Shown here in pieces: positions 48,732 to 59,300 of a DNA stretch of 64,000 nt. Below the pieces are notes generated by a model. It was not told the DNA's origin and searched no databases. It worked only from the letters and a program-made list of their open reading frames with translations. Origin of the DNA: Helichrysum umbraculigerum (Eukaryota > Streptophyta > Magnoliopsida > Asterales > Asteraceae). Position numbers and translations under genes: made by a program. The stretch spans positions 8,325,001 to 8,389,000 of the forward strand of contig CATIUR010000006.1 in assembly GCA_949592205.1 (NCBI GenBank). The letters run 5' to 3'. Every line of letters begins with the position of its first letter. Position 1 is the stretch's first letter.

Positions 48732-50211
48732 TGATGTCGTGTAAACAGGGTTTAATTTTAAAATGGAGAATACCTAACTTACTATACACAACACAGGCAA
48801 GAATACCTGATCATATATAGTATAGCTCAGTAAGTCCGAGTCGAACACAGGGAACGGATGTCAATATCAACAAATTGGAAATTGCTACAATTAATTTAAA
48901 GCAGTAAAAGTGGAGACGTTTTAGTTCCGATCGAACAAATGAGTAACAATTATAAAAGAAATGATTTATTGAATAAAACTAAATTATTAAAATAAGGAAA
49001 TAATAAAATAACTTAATTAAAAGATTTAATTCAAATAATAAAAGAAGTACAATTGCTTAGACTAGTTTCCTCAGAATCCGATTAATCCTTTATTGAATTG
49101 CAGATATGTGGATCTTATTGTGACATGACAAATATACCAATTATCCTTACAAGATTAATTGATTAAACACAATCAAGAAAGGTATGAAGTTGTTTTCAAC
49201 CCGCTAACAGTTCAATTTAACGTTATCCACCGAATTGTGTTATGGATTAAAACTACACCGTTTATATGATTTACCCTTATAACTTGAATCAACAAAGTTT
49301 ATAACTATTACTAGTTATCACATTCATTACCAATTCTCGATGATAATCGATCCTAGCCTATCAAACTCAATCTATTTAGTGATAATCATCAATTAAAACC
49401 AACAATCATCAATAATAACCAATCAATAAAGAACTCAATCATAAATCAATAGATTATCACGCTAGGTTATCATCGAGATTTAACAATTAAATATGGATCT
49501 TCGAATAAACATATAAACATTCATAAAAACCAAAATAATCCGCAATTCAATAATCAAATCATCATCTGAGTATATTCATCAAAACAATTGTATATAAAAC
49601 TTAGCTACTCATATTATCACAGAAAATCAGATTCAAACTCAACATCATAATCATAATCGAATGAAAGAAATGAATGAATTCGGACCGAAATAATGAAATA
49701 ACGATTGAACGAACGTAAGCCCTTGATTCCTCAAGCTTCAATCCCTTCAACAACCTCTGGATTTAGAGTTTTGCAGCAGAGAATTCGTCTGGAATAATGT
49801 GGTGAAGTGTGTCCAAAAATGAGGCAAAATGAGCTTTTTAGGTTTTCTGTCGAGGCGATCCATACGCCGTATGGATTTCCATACGCCGTATGGATCACAA
49901 AGCCCATGGATCTGACCCACGACTTCTGGCGGCCCGGCTCACTTCATCCATACGTAATATGGAATCCATACGCCGTATGGATGAGAATTTCCAACTTTTT
50001 CACCAGCGACCACCATCTTCAAACTTTCTTATTTTTAACTCCTTTTCTTCAATTCTCGCACGTTTTCAGATTCTTTTCCGATTCATGCTCCAGAAAATTC
50101 CTAAATGCAAATATGAACGAAATGAGTATCGAATTCAAATCAAATGCATAAGAAATTAATCAAACCAAGTGGTAATTAGTACTATAAAATAGCACATTTT
50201 GGCGTTCATCA
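48732..50211 (-). repeat. 3' LTR of the Athila-like element
   Basis: This LTR is uninterrupted. It contains palindromic words CCATACGCCGTATGG at 49859-49895 and again near 49948-49981. The third word is changed to CATACGTAATATGG, whereas the other LTR keeps CATACGCCGTATGG there. Confidence 0.93.
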
Positions 50212-51752
50212 AACATCCCCCACTTGAATCCTACTTGTCCTCAAGTAGACTAGTAATTCAAAAATTCAAAACTATAAATATGAACGGCAAACAATGCATA
50301 AAAGGACTTACAAACTACACAGCATTCGACAAACCAAATTTTCATCTTAAAATCGATTCTTCCTTAAAACTCAGCAATCAAGAAACTCTGCATGGGAAGC
50401 TATTCTATTATTATTACTCATAAACGATAATTCACTCAGATTGCTGATATTGTTGTCCACTTAAACAATCTAAATTTCAGAGATTGAGCTTAACTTATTA
50501 CTCCCTCCGTCTCAAAATTATTGTCCACCAACAAAAAACACGCAGTTTAATAAAAGTGGGACCACAACACCTTTCAACCACTCAAATGGAATCTTCACCC
50601 ACTAAAGTCTCTTCCTATTGGTTGAAATGAGAAGTGGACAATAATTTTGGGACATCCAAAAAAGGAAAGGTGGACTATTATTTTGGGACGGAGGTAGTAT
50701 TATTCTAGCAGGCCTTACCCTTGATTTTCAATAGCAAAATACTCTCATATAGATAACGTATCACAATTCTCCAAATAATGAACATCCAATTAAATCAATC
50801 ATTTTTCAAACCAAGACATTGGTGACAGGTCTGTACCTCAGTACAACAGAGCGACATAACTTGGTTTTGGTTTTTCAATTCATGAGTCATTTGTACTCAT
50901 TTATTTTTATCTATTTTGATATCAAATATACTGACGGAAACCAGGTCTGTACTTTCGTACAACAGAGGAGACAACACCCAGTATATTCCCAAATGATGAT
51001 TATTAGGATCCCAAAATTATGGATTATAACACGCTATCATACAAGAATTAAGACTAAGGTCATACCTTGCTAAAAGATCCTCATAGGATAAATCCCTACT
51101 TAATTCATTACATTTCTTACTAGCTCAATACCCTTCATATAGATTGCCTATCGGTACATCATAAGATGAACTATCTAATATTTAAAAATTAAATTTATTT
51201 CATTCTTTTGCATTCCCAAACTGTGTTACAAGATTGCTAAACTTTACAAAGAAAACAATTTTAAAACAAAAATTTAGCTTGAAAAATGACTAACACGTAG
51301 AATGCCTCTTAACCTCAATATTTTTCAATAGCTACCATTCATAAATTAAGGACAATTAGACTTCTTTTCCCCCATCCCCCACTTAGAAACATGCAATGTC
51401 CTCATTGCAAAACTAAATAAAAACAAAGGGTATAGAAAAGAAGTGAAACGGAAAAACTCCCCTGATTTGGAAGAAAAACTTGCTAGAAGGAATTCGTTCT
51501 AAAATAAAATACAACAGCACACTTCCGTAGGCATCACGGTTACATTTAGCGCATGCAACAAGCCTTTAAACCCCTCAGTATCCTGAGTGGACGAGTTGTA
51601 GTCTCGTGAGGGTTTCCAGGGAACATACCCACAAAGTTCAAACCTGCAAACAAAAACAACAAAACAAAATAACAAAATGATAAAATAACGGGTTGTCTCC
51701 CGAAAGCGCTTTTGTTTATCACGTCGGTAAGCTCGACATCTTGCTTCACAAC
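50212..51752 (-). other. 3' non-coding region and PPT of the Athila-like element
   Basis: The PPT on the minus strand (CAAGTGGGGGATGTT, preceded by GAGGACAAGTAGG) abuts the LTR at 50212. About 120 bases apart, two related words GGTCTGTACCTCAGTACAACAG and GGTCTGTACTTTCGTACAACAG occur (50827 and 50944). Near 51690 is GGGTTGTCTCCCGAAAGCGC, related to the word in the Z element. There is no clear ORF. Confidence 0.7.
50501..50697. mobile_element. Stowaway MITE
   Basis: A 197-bp element begins CTCCCTCCGTCTCAAAAT and ends ATTTTGGGACGGAGGTAG, with TA duplications at 50499-50500 and 50698-50699. The CTCCCTCCGT terminus and TA target are the hallmarks of Stowaway (Tc1/Mariner-derived) MITEs. It is inserted in the non-coding 3' region of the Athila-like element, so it is younger still. 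Confidence 0.93.
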
Positions 51753-52214
51753 TTAACTCAAATTCATCTCAAAATCACGCTTGGAGCCCCTTGTATCACC
51801 ATAGTATCTCTTCAAACGACTTCCATTAACCTTGAAAGTTTTTCTAGAATGACCTTGCAGATCAACAACACCAAAATGATAAACTTTCTCTACCACAAAA
51901 GGTCCTGTCCAGCGTGTCTTCAACTTACCAGGAAACAAATGCATACGAGAACTGTATAGGAGAACCTTATCACCTTTTTCAAATAAACAATTTGATTTAA
52001 AACGTGAATCATGCCATTTCTTGGTGCGCTCCATATATAATCGAGCGTTAACATAAGCATTCATCCCTAACACTTTCTTCAATTGTGCATTCGTAAAATG
52101 TGTTTCACTGTCACTGATCAAAACCTTCGGCGTACCAAATCGTGAAAACAAATGTTTAAGGAAATTCACCGCAACCCATGCATCTTTTATAGGTAGTGCC
52201 TTTGCCTTCAACAT
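51753..52214 (-). pseudogene. Integrase C-terminal remnant of the Athila-like element
   Basis: It is in the same frame as the gag-protease ORF and separated from it by one TGA (52215-52217). The piece starts at the end of the integrase core (FLKHLFSRFGTPKVLISDSETHF, containing the second catalytic aspartate region). It then jumps to the C-terminal domain (FEKGDKVLLYSSR, LKTRWTGPFVV, FKVNGSRLKRYY). The first catalytic aspartate, the glutamate and most of the core are deleted. Integrase inserts the cDNA into the chromosome; this remnant cannot. Confidence 0.85.
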
Positions 52215-52217
52215 CTT

Positions 52218-54692
52218 TCATGATGTGTAATTAGGTCCTTTATGCCCTCTAGTAGGACCATTGTGACAATGACTTAGAATTCGCGTCTCTATTTTGATTG
52301 AGATTCCATTTATCAAGATTGACTCTTTACTCTCCTTTAGCTTGACGCCCTCATTCTCCAACTCCTCATCGCAAGTTGTCTCTATCTCCTCGATCAATTT
52401 ATCGAATTCTTCGATGTCACGGATTTCCTCGAGGCTTCCCGTCCATCCTTCAAGAATCATTGGGTCTAAATCGACGTCATCGTTCAAGCTTTGCAAACTC
52501 TCGTCAACCTTAGATAATTCTCTCATGCTAGCAAGGTAACAAGTCTCATCCACTGATTCCGGATATTGCATAGATTTATTCACATTGAATACAACCTTCT
52601 CATCCCCCAATCTCATGGTTATTTTCCTATCAAAAACATCGATCAAAGCTCTGGAAGTGGCTAGGAAGGGTCTACCTAGAATAATCGGCACCTTAGGATC
52701 TTCTACCATGTCGAGAATCACAAAGTCACAGGGAAACACAAACTTATCAACCTTGACTAAAACGTTCTCAACCATCCCTCTGGGGTATTGAACAGAGCGA
52801 TCAGCCAACTCGATGCACATTCGGATGGATTTAGGTTCTCCTAGCCCAAGTCTAGTGTACATAGTATAAGGCATAATGGATATGCTAGCTCCAAGATCCA
52901 CTAGTGCATTTGCAATGTCAAAATTACCAATTTTACAGGGTATAGTGATACTCCCTGGATCCTTCATTTTTGGTGGCAACTTGTTTTGCATCACGGCTGA
53001 GCATCGCTCATTCATCATCACCGTGGCTTCTTCTGCCAATTTACTCTTATTAGTCAAGAGCTCCTTCAAGTATTTCACATACTTAGGCATTTGGGCGATG
53101 GCTTCCACAAACGGAATGTTAATATGAAGCTGCTTCAGATTCTCTAAAAGTTGGTGATGATGAGCTTCATCTTTTCTTCTCCTCAAAGCTGCTGGGTAAG
53201 GTGGGGGTGGTGCATGATCCTTCGCATATTGTTTATCCTTAGCAATTTGATCAGCTTTTGTGTCCACCCTTGAATTTTTGGCAACCTCAGCTTCCTTCTC
53301 CTTTTCAGGCAAAAGCTTCGACACATGATTCTTTTGAAACTTAAGGTTTTCATGAACCTTTCCACTTCTGGTAGTCACTACCTTTGCATGATCTCGTGGG
53401 TTCGTTTCGGTGCATCCTGGTAAAGTTCCCGGGGATCTCTCTTGGAGGACTTTAGCTATGCTGGAAATGGTTCCCTCAATTTTCTTGATCGCCGCTCCTT
53501 GATTCCGAACTAATGCTTCAATGGCGTCCATCCGCTGTCCAGACGTAGCAATAAATTTCTCGTTAGCGATCAAAAACTTCCCCATCATTTCTTCCAAATT
53601 GGGTTTCTTGTCGGGGAAGGTTGCCGAGGGTTGTTCCCTAGTGAAAAACTCTGGCTGAGCCTGGCTGAACTGGCGACCTCCTTCCTGGTACGGTCTTAGG
53701 AAAAATTCCCCTCTGTCTAGGCAGTAGGTTCCGTGAGTTTCCACATATTTAACTTCCTCTCTCACTCCTCCAGAATTCATTTCGGGACAATCCTTGACTA
53801 AATGCGTTCCTCCACAATTGTCACACCCTACTTGGATTGCATGGACAGTCTCGGTCACCTTTTTTATGTCTCTTCCCATGCTGTCCAGCTTGGCAGTTAT
53901 GACGGCGAGTCCATCGTCATCGCTAATTGACCTTTTTCTCCTAGAGGTATCATCATCCCATAACCGAGAATGCTTTGCTTGGTCGCGAATAGCTGCCAAG
54001 GCATCCCTAGGAATCTTCTTCGGGATATGTCCTTGAGCATCTAATTGTTGTCTTGTAGCACGATCCACTCCCGTGTAGAATACCATTATAATTTGCTGGT
54101 CGTTTAGGTCGTGCTGTGGACATTTATGCATCAAGTCCTGGTACCTTTCCCACGCTTCGTGTAGCGACTCATCAACTTCTTGCTTGAAATTCCTAATCTC
54201 GTCGATCATCTTCGAAGTTTTGGATGGCGGGCAGTACATCTTTAGAAACTTTATGCGGAGATCTTCCCACGTGGTGATGGATCCAGCTGGTTCATTAGTA
54301 ATCCATCTTTTTGCGGCTCCCTTGAGTGTTCTTGGGAACACGCGGAGCATGACTTGATCGCTTGTAATGTTAGGGATGCTGAACATATCGGCAATCTCCT
54401 CAATCTTTTCCACGTGCTCGTTAGCATCTTCTCTCTCCTCTCCTCGAAACGGGTTTTCCCTAAGCTCTTTTAGGAATTGTCCCTTTATCTCGAACTCGAC
54501 GTTTTCTGCAATTGCGGGCCTCACAACTCCTGGGCCAAGGTAGCTACGCCTTCTGCTCGAATATTCCTCGAGAGTCATATTGGCAATGTCGTCTGCCATT
54601 TCTAAATCTGGTTCCGATTGATCGATGGGTGGTTCAAAGAGAGCTCGTAAATATTCTCCGAAATCGTCCTCCAAATACGAAGGGTAGAACAA
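52218..54692 (-). CDS. Athila-like gag-protease polyprotein (824 codons)
   Basis: Gag is recognisable from the YLGPGVVRPAI segment (about residue 51), the retrotransposon gag fold (residues 70-225, with AAKRWI and TWEDL) and a zinc knuckle with Cys290, Cys293, His298 and Cys302. An aspartic protease follows, with the active-site motif DLGAS at 599-603, which replaces the usual DTGA/DSGA as is common in Athila and Tat elements. A conserved ILGRPFL lies at 671-677. The final segment (HCHNGPTRGHKG) is part of the integrase zinc-binding region, joined directly to the post-protease linker, so RT and RNase H were removed by an in-frame deletion. The ORF starts about 130 bases after the PBS. It is uninterrupted, so Gag and protease could be made if transcribed. 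Confidence 0.9.
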   Translation of the reverse strand: MFYPSYLEDDFGEYLRALFEPPIDQSEPDLEMADDIANMTLEEYSSRRRSYLGPGVVRPAIAENVEFEIKGQFLKELRENPFRGEEREDANEHVEKIEEIADMFSIPNITSDQVMLRVFPRTLKGAAKRWITNEPAGSITTWEDLRIKFLKMYCPPSKTSKMIDEIRNFKQEVDESLHEAWERYQDLMHKCPQHDLNDQQIIMVFYTGVDRATRQQLDAQGHIPKKIPRDALAAIRDQAKHSRLWDDDTSRRKRSISDDDGLAVITAKLDSMGRDIKKVTETVHAIQVGCDNCGGTHLVKDCPEMNSGGVREEVKYVETHGTYCLDRGEFFLRPYQEGGRQFSQAQPEFFTREQPSATFPDKKPNLEEMMGKFLIANEKFIATSGQRMDAIEALVRNQGAAIKKIEGTISSIAKVLQERSPGTLPGCTETNPRDHAKVVTTRSGKVHENLKFQKNHVSKLLPEKEKEAEVAKNSRVDTKADQIAKDKQYAKDHAPPPPYPAALRRRKDEAHHHQLLENLKQLHINIPFVEAIAQMPKYVKYLKELLTNKSKLAEEATVMMNERCSAVMQNKLPPKMKDPGSITIPCKIGNFDIANALVDLGASISIMPYTMYTRLGLGEPKSIRMCIELADRSVQYPRGMVENVLVKVDKFVFPCDFVILDMVEDPKVPIILGRPFLATSRALIDVFDRKITMRLGDEKVVFNVNKSMQYPESVDETCYLASMRELSKVDESLQSLNDDVDLDPMILEGWTGSLEEIRDIEEFDKLIEEIETTCDEELENEGVKLKESKESILINGISIKIETRILSHCHNGPTRGHKGPNYTS

Positions 54693-54825
54693 GACTCTAA
54701 ATATAACACAAATTATAAACTAATCCTATACACAGATAATACAAATAAACAGGAAAATAAAGATTAAATTAAAACTGAGAATTTACAGAAAACAAATTCC
54801 AATTTATCAAATTGAATCAAACCGT

Positions 54826-54843
54826 TCCCCGACAGCGGCGCCA
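54826..54843 (-). other. Primer binding site (tRNA-Asp type) of the Athila-like element
   Basis: On the minus strand it reads TGGCGCCGCTGTCGGGGA, six bases after the 5' LTR. It differs by about two bases from the TGGCGCCGTTGCCGGGGA site of Athila elements. Confidence 0.88.
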
Positions 54844-54849
54844 AAAACT

Positions 54850-57800
54850 TGATGTCGTGTAAACGGGGTTTAATTTTAAAATGGAGAATACCTAACTTAC
54901 TATACACAACACAGGCAAGAATACCTGATCATATATAGTATAGCTCAGTAAGTCCGAGTCGAACACAGGGAACGGATGTCAATATCAACAAATTGGAAAT
55001 TGCTACAATTAATTTAAAGCAGTAAAAGTGGAGACGTTTTAGTTCCGATCGAACAAATGAGTAACAATTATAAAAGAAATGATTTATTGAATAAAACTAA
55101 ATTATTAAAATAAGGAAATAATAAAATATCTTAATTAAAAGATTTAATTCAAATAATAAAAGAAGTACAATTGCTTAGACTAGTTTCCTCAGAATCCGAT
55201 TAATCCTTTATTGAATTGCAGATATGTGGATCTTATTGTGACATGACAAATATACCAATTATCCTTACAATATTAATTGATTAAACACAATCAAGAAAGG
55301 TATGAAGTTGTTTTCAACCCGCTAACAGTTCAATTTAACGTTATCCACCGAATTGTGTTATGAATTAAAACTACACCGTTTATATGATTTACCCTTATAA
55401 CTTGAATCAACAAAGTTTATAACTATTACTAGTTATCACATTCATTACCAATTCTCGATGATAATCGATCCTAGCCTATCAAACTCAATCTATTTAGTGA
55501 TAATCATCAATTAAAACCAACAATCATCAATAATAACCAATCAATAAAGAACTCAATCATAAATCAATAGATTATCACGCTAGGTTATCATCGAGATTTA
55601 ACAATTAAATATGGATCTTCGAATAAACATATAAACATTCATAAAAACCAAAATAATCCGCAATTCAATAATCAAATCATCATCTGAGTATATTCATCAA
55701 ACAATTGTATATAAAACTTAGCTACTCATATTATCACAGAAACTCAGATTCAAACTCAACATCATAATCATAATCGAATGAAAGAAATGAATGAATTCGG
55801 ACCGAAATAATGAAATAACGATTGAACGAACGTAAGCCCTTGATTCCTCAAGCTTCAATCCCTTCAACAACCTCTGGATTTAGGGTTTTGCAGCAGAGAA
55901 TTCGTCTGGAATAATGTGGTGAAGTGTGTCCAAAAATGAGGCAAAATGAGCTTTTTAGGTTTTCTGTCGAGGCGATCCATACGCCGTATGGATTTCCATA
56001 CGCCGTATGGATCACAAAGCCCATGGATCTGACCCACGACTTGTGACATCCGGTCAAAAAGGGCCAAAATTAGGGGCCAATTTAAACTTTTAAATCATGT
56101 ATTATATACATGTTAACACTTAAGCATTCAAGTATTATATATATATGTATATATATATAAACCGAAACAATTATTTAATAATCACGAATACACTAATTTA
56201 ACAAAACGCAGAAACCCAAAATAGAATTTGGTGAAAAACAATTTTTAACAAAGTATTATTATCGAGGATAATAATTACGTACTCCGTTTCAAATTTAAAT
56301 ACATTTTAGATACAGAAAACTATCCGTACATTTTAAGTAAAACAAAGTTAACAATTTTAAACATCCGTAAAAACATTTCTATAAAATATTTCAATTAAAA
56401 ACCTATACGATTCTATTTTTAGAAAATTATCATTTTAAAAGATAATACTACATAACGATCGGGTACGCAAACACGGGACGAAAAATACACACACCTCAAT
56501 AATTGAGGCCGGTGTATATACACCGACCCCAATTATTTCCCTCTCACAAACACACTCTTGATCTCTCTCTCTCGGCTCAACTCTCTCTCGGTCTCACTCT
56601 CCAAACAAGATCAACAACCATCACAGCAACATCATCACCATCTAAATCATCTCTTGGGCATCATCATCATCACGATCGTATCATCATCATCATTTTGGGT
56701 CCAAATTTTACATTGTAAGAACACTAATCGTTATACTTTAATTTCATGTTTTTAATACGTATTATACCATGTAGTAACATCCTATATGTGCGGAAATTGG
56801 TAGAAATTAAGTTAGAACTCGTTTATTTTGAAACCCATTCGAGCAGACCTGCAAAAACGTATGATCCACGCGGCGCGTCCTTTAGTACGCGGCGCGTTCT
56901 TCTTAAAACCAAAGAACGCGGTGCGTACAAGTAGTACACGGCGCGTTCTACACTATATTTATTGGACGCGCCGCGTCCTTATGCACACGGTGCGTTCTTT
57001 AAATGGCAGTTCCCCCGTCATATTTCATGATCCAACGAATCAATAAACTAGCCCGACGAATTCTAGCTAAAATAGAGCAAATATTTTTTCGAAAACGTTG
57101 ACAATTTCACAAGTTAAAACAGGGTAGCTTCTCGATGAAAAATCTATTGTAACGGATTGGGCTCAAATTCGCACGGTCATTAGAAAACAACCAAATGGTT
57201 AAGGCTAAGTACCTTAGCCTAGCCAGTTTTAGGCCATCCGGGGTCATCTAGGGGTCAAAAATGGCATATTTCGGTTTTCGGACTCGTGCCAAATTTTGTA
57301 ACTTATGAAATAAAGAGTAAAGGATATAATGAAACTTCAAATGTAATACAATTCAAATACATTGAACGTAAGTAACTTAACGAACAACTAAACAAACGAA
57401 TTGTTACGCGTACACTTACAAACATACAATCTTGCGTGTATAGGACGTTAGGAGATTACTGTTGGAATACGTACGCACATTAGGATTGCTGGCTCTACAG
57501 GTGAGTCTCACGGCCCCATTTTCAATGTTTACATGTTTTAATAATTGGGGGAGATGCAACACAAATTGTTTTCGTGATCACTGGTATTCGGTTAGTTAAT
57601 TTAGTATTAACTCAAGTTATCTGCATTGTTATTTAATTCGGTTAATCACATTGGTTACATTGCTCGGTTATCATTGTTGTCTTGATTTTCATTGTACGGT
57701 ATATGCACGAGTGTTTTAATTCGGTTAAAGTCCTCATCAGTGTATGATTCATTAACTTAATAAGGCGCGGTTACTAAAGGATAGTACTATCATGGGAGTG

Positions 57801-58783
57801 ACGTCCCCGTCCGGGTTGCTAGCTACAACCAAGTTAAAAACGGGCACTTTAGTAATTGTTATGGGTGTGTCACCAAATCGGGAGGCAAAGATCGGGTTAG
57901 GCTTTGAATCATAGCTCAGTGCAATACAAATGTCATTATCGGTAAATCATTGTTCGGAAACCTTAATTGGTTTAATCATTGGTCGGTAACCCTAATGGGT
58001 TAATCATTGTTCGGTTACATTGTTTAGCATGGTTTGGTACATTGTTATTCATTGATCGGTTTACACTGTTTAAATTATCGTCGGATAATCATGTTGATCA
58101 CATCAATGTTTATTTAAACCTGTGAGATTTACCAGCTTTATAGCTGACCTTTTAGTGTTGTATTCTCAGGTGCTCATCAATATTAGGAATGGCCTACAGG
58201 ATAAGCTACCTATCACGAGTCGCATGCATCCATTTAGACATGAAGATTTTCTTACATTATATTTTGTATAATGGTTATGTATTAAAATCTTCTGAAATCA
58301 TTTTGCGAACTCACTACTATGTTTCAAACTTATGACTTAAACTTTGTATTACTTTTGAAAACTTACGTATTAATGTAACATCTTCTACAACGTCTCATTT
58401 AGAGTCGTTTGCTTGTACTTTGGGTTTGATTATTAATTAGTCACGCCCCAAAACAGTCGCTTCCGCAAATCATGAAATTGGGGGTGTGACACGACTTCTG
58501 GCGGCCCGGCTCACTTCATCCATACGCCGTATGGAATCCATACGCCGTATGGATGAGAATTTCCAACTTTTTCACCAGCGACCACCATTTTCAAACTTTC
58601 TTATTTTTAACCCCTTTTCTTCAATTCTAGCACGTTTTCAGATTCTTTTCGGATTCATGCTCCAGAAAATTCCTAAATGCAAATATGAATGAAATGAGTA
58701 TCGAATTCAAATCAAATGCATAAGAAATTAATCAAACCAAGGGGTAATTAGTACTATAAAATAGCACATTTTGGCGTTCATCA
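54850..58783 (-). repeat. 5' LTR of the Athila-like element, split by solo LTR T
   Basis: It matches 48732-50211 in two pieces, 54850-56041 and 58497-58783. The break is at CGACT, duplicated on both sides of the inserted LTR T. CCATACGCCGTATGG palindromes lie at 55977-56013 and 58518-58553. Confidence 0.92.
56042..58491 (+). mobile_element. Solo LTR T
   Basis: A 2,450-bp block starts TGTGACATCCGG and ends GGGGGTGTGACA, with perfect CGACT duplication (56037-56041 and 58492-58496). No internal region remains. The right end (GCTTCCGCAAA before the terminus) and the conserved block near 57160-57270 tie it to the chromovirus-like LTRs S, U and TR-GAG. A GC-rich cluster of ACGCGGCGCGTTC words lies at 56866-57000. 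A splice-donor-like CAG/GTGAGTCTCACGGCCCC lies at 57498-57517. Confidence 0.93.
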
Positions 58784-59039
58784 TATTTACAAACTCTAAG
58801 TCACGGGGGTCCGGGGGTAGCGCCCCTGGTTAGCGGGGTTCCAGGGGTGGCAACCCCTGGCGGGGTCCAAGGGGCTCGCTCCTGGTAGGGGTCGAGGTGC
58901 CAAGTCAGCTCGAAAAATTTTTATTTCTACTAAGTTGCTTTGGTGAAAAACCCATCTAGGATTTGAATTTTTGTAAAATCAAGTGATAATATCCAGGTCT
59001 CGACACTTAGTAAAAATCTATGTTCTCTAGTTTCTGATT

Positions 59040-59300
59040 TGTGCGACGTCGCAGGTCCTGACTGCAACGTTGAGCATGGCGTCGCTATGTGCGATTTTCG
59101 CAATTTAATGCGACGTTGTGGGTAGCGTCGCTATATGCGACATTGTTGATTCTTGCGACGTAGGGGCTTGTGTCGCTATGTGCGACGTCGGCCAATAAGG
59201 GCGACGTTGAGAATGATGTAGCACAGTGCGACATCGTGATGAGTTTTGCGATGTCGCAGCTGACGTCGCAATCGGGCCAAGCCAAATGCGACATCGGCGA
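59040..59300. repeat. GC-rich GCGACGTCGCA cluster in LTR U
   Basis: About 14 words of the type TGCGACGT, GCGACGTTG and GCGATGTCGCAG occur over 260 bases, many capable of pairing with each other (GCGACGTCGC is self-complementary). Confidence 0.8.

Larger units (their letters stand above)
48732..58783 (-). mobile_element. Athila-like Gypsy element lacking RT and RNase H
   Basis: A perfect TATTT target duplication flanks it (48727-48731 and 58784-58788). LTRs are 48732-50211 (1,480 bp) and 54850-58783 (1,479 bp after removing the inserted solo LTR). They start TGATGTCGTG and end GGCGTTCATCA on the + strand. On the minus strand the order is 5' LTR, PBS matching the plant tRNA-Asp type (TGGCGCCGCTGTCGGGGA), a gag-protease ORF, a short integrase remnant, a long 3' non-coding region with a Stowaway MITE, PPT and 3' LTR. 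Reverse transcriptase and RNase H are deleted, so it is non-autonomous. By eye the LTRs differ at roughly 14 positions, about 1 percent, so it is young. Confidence 0.93.
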
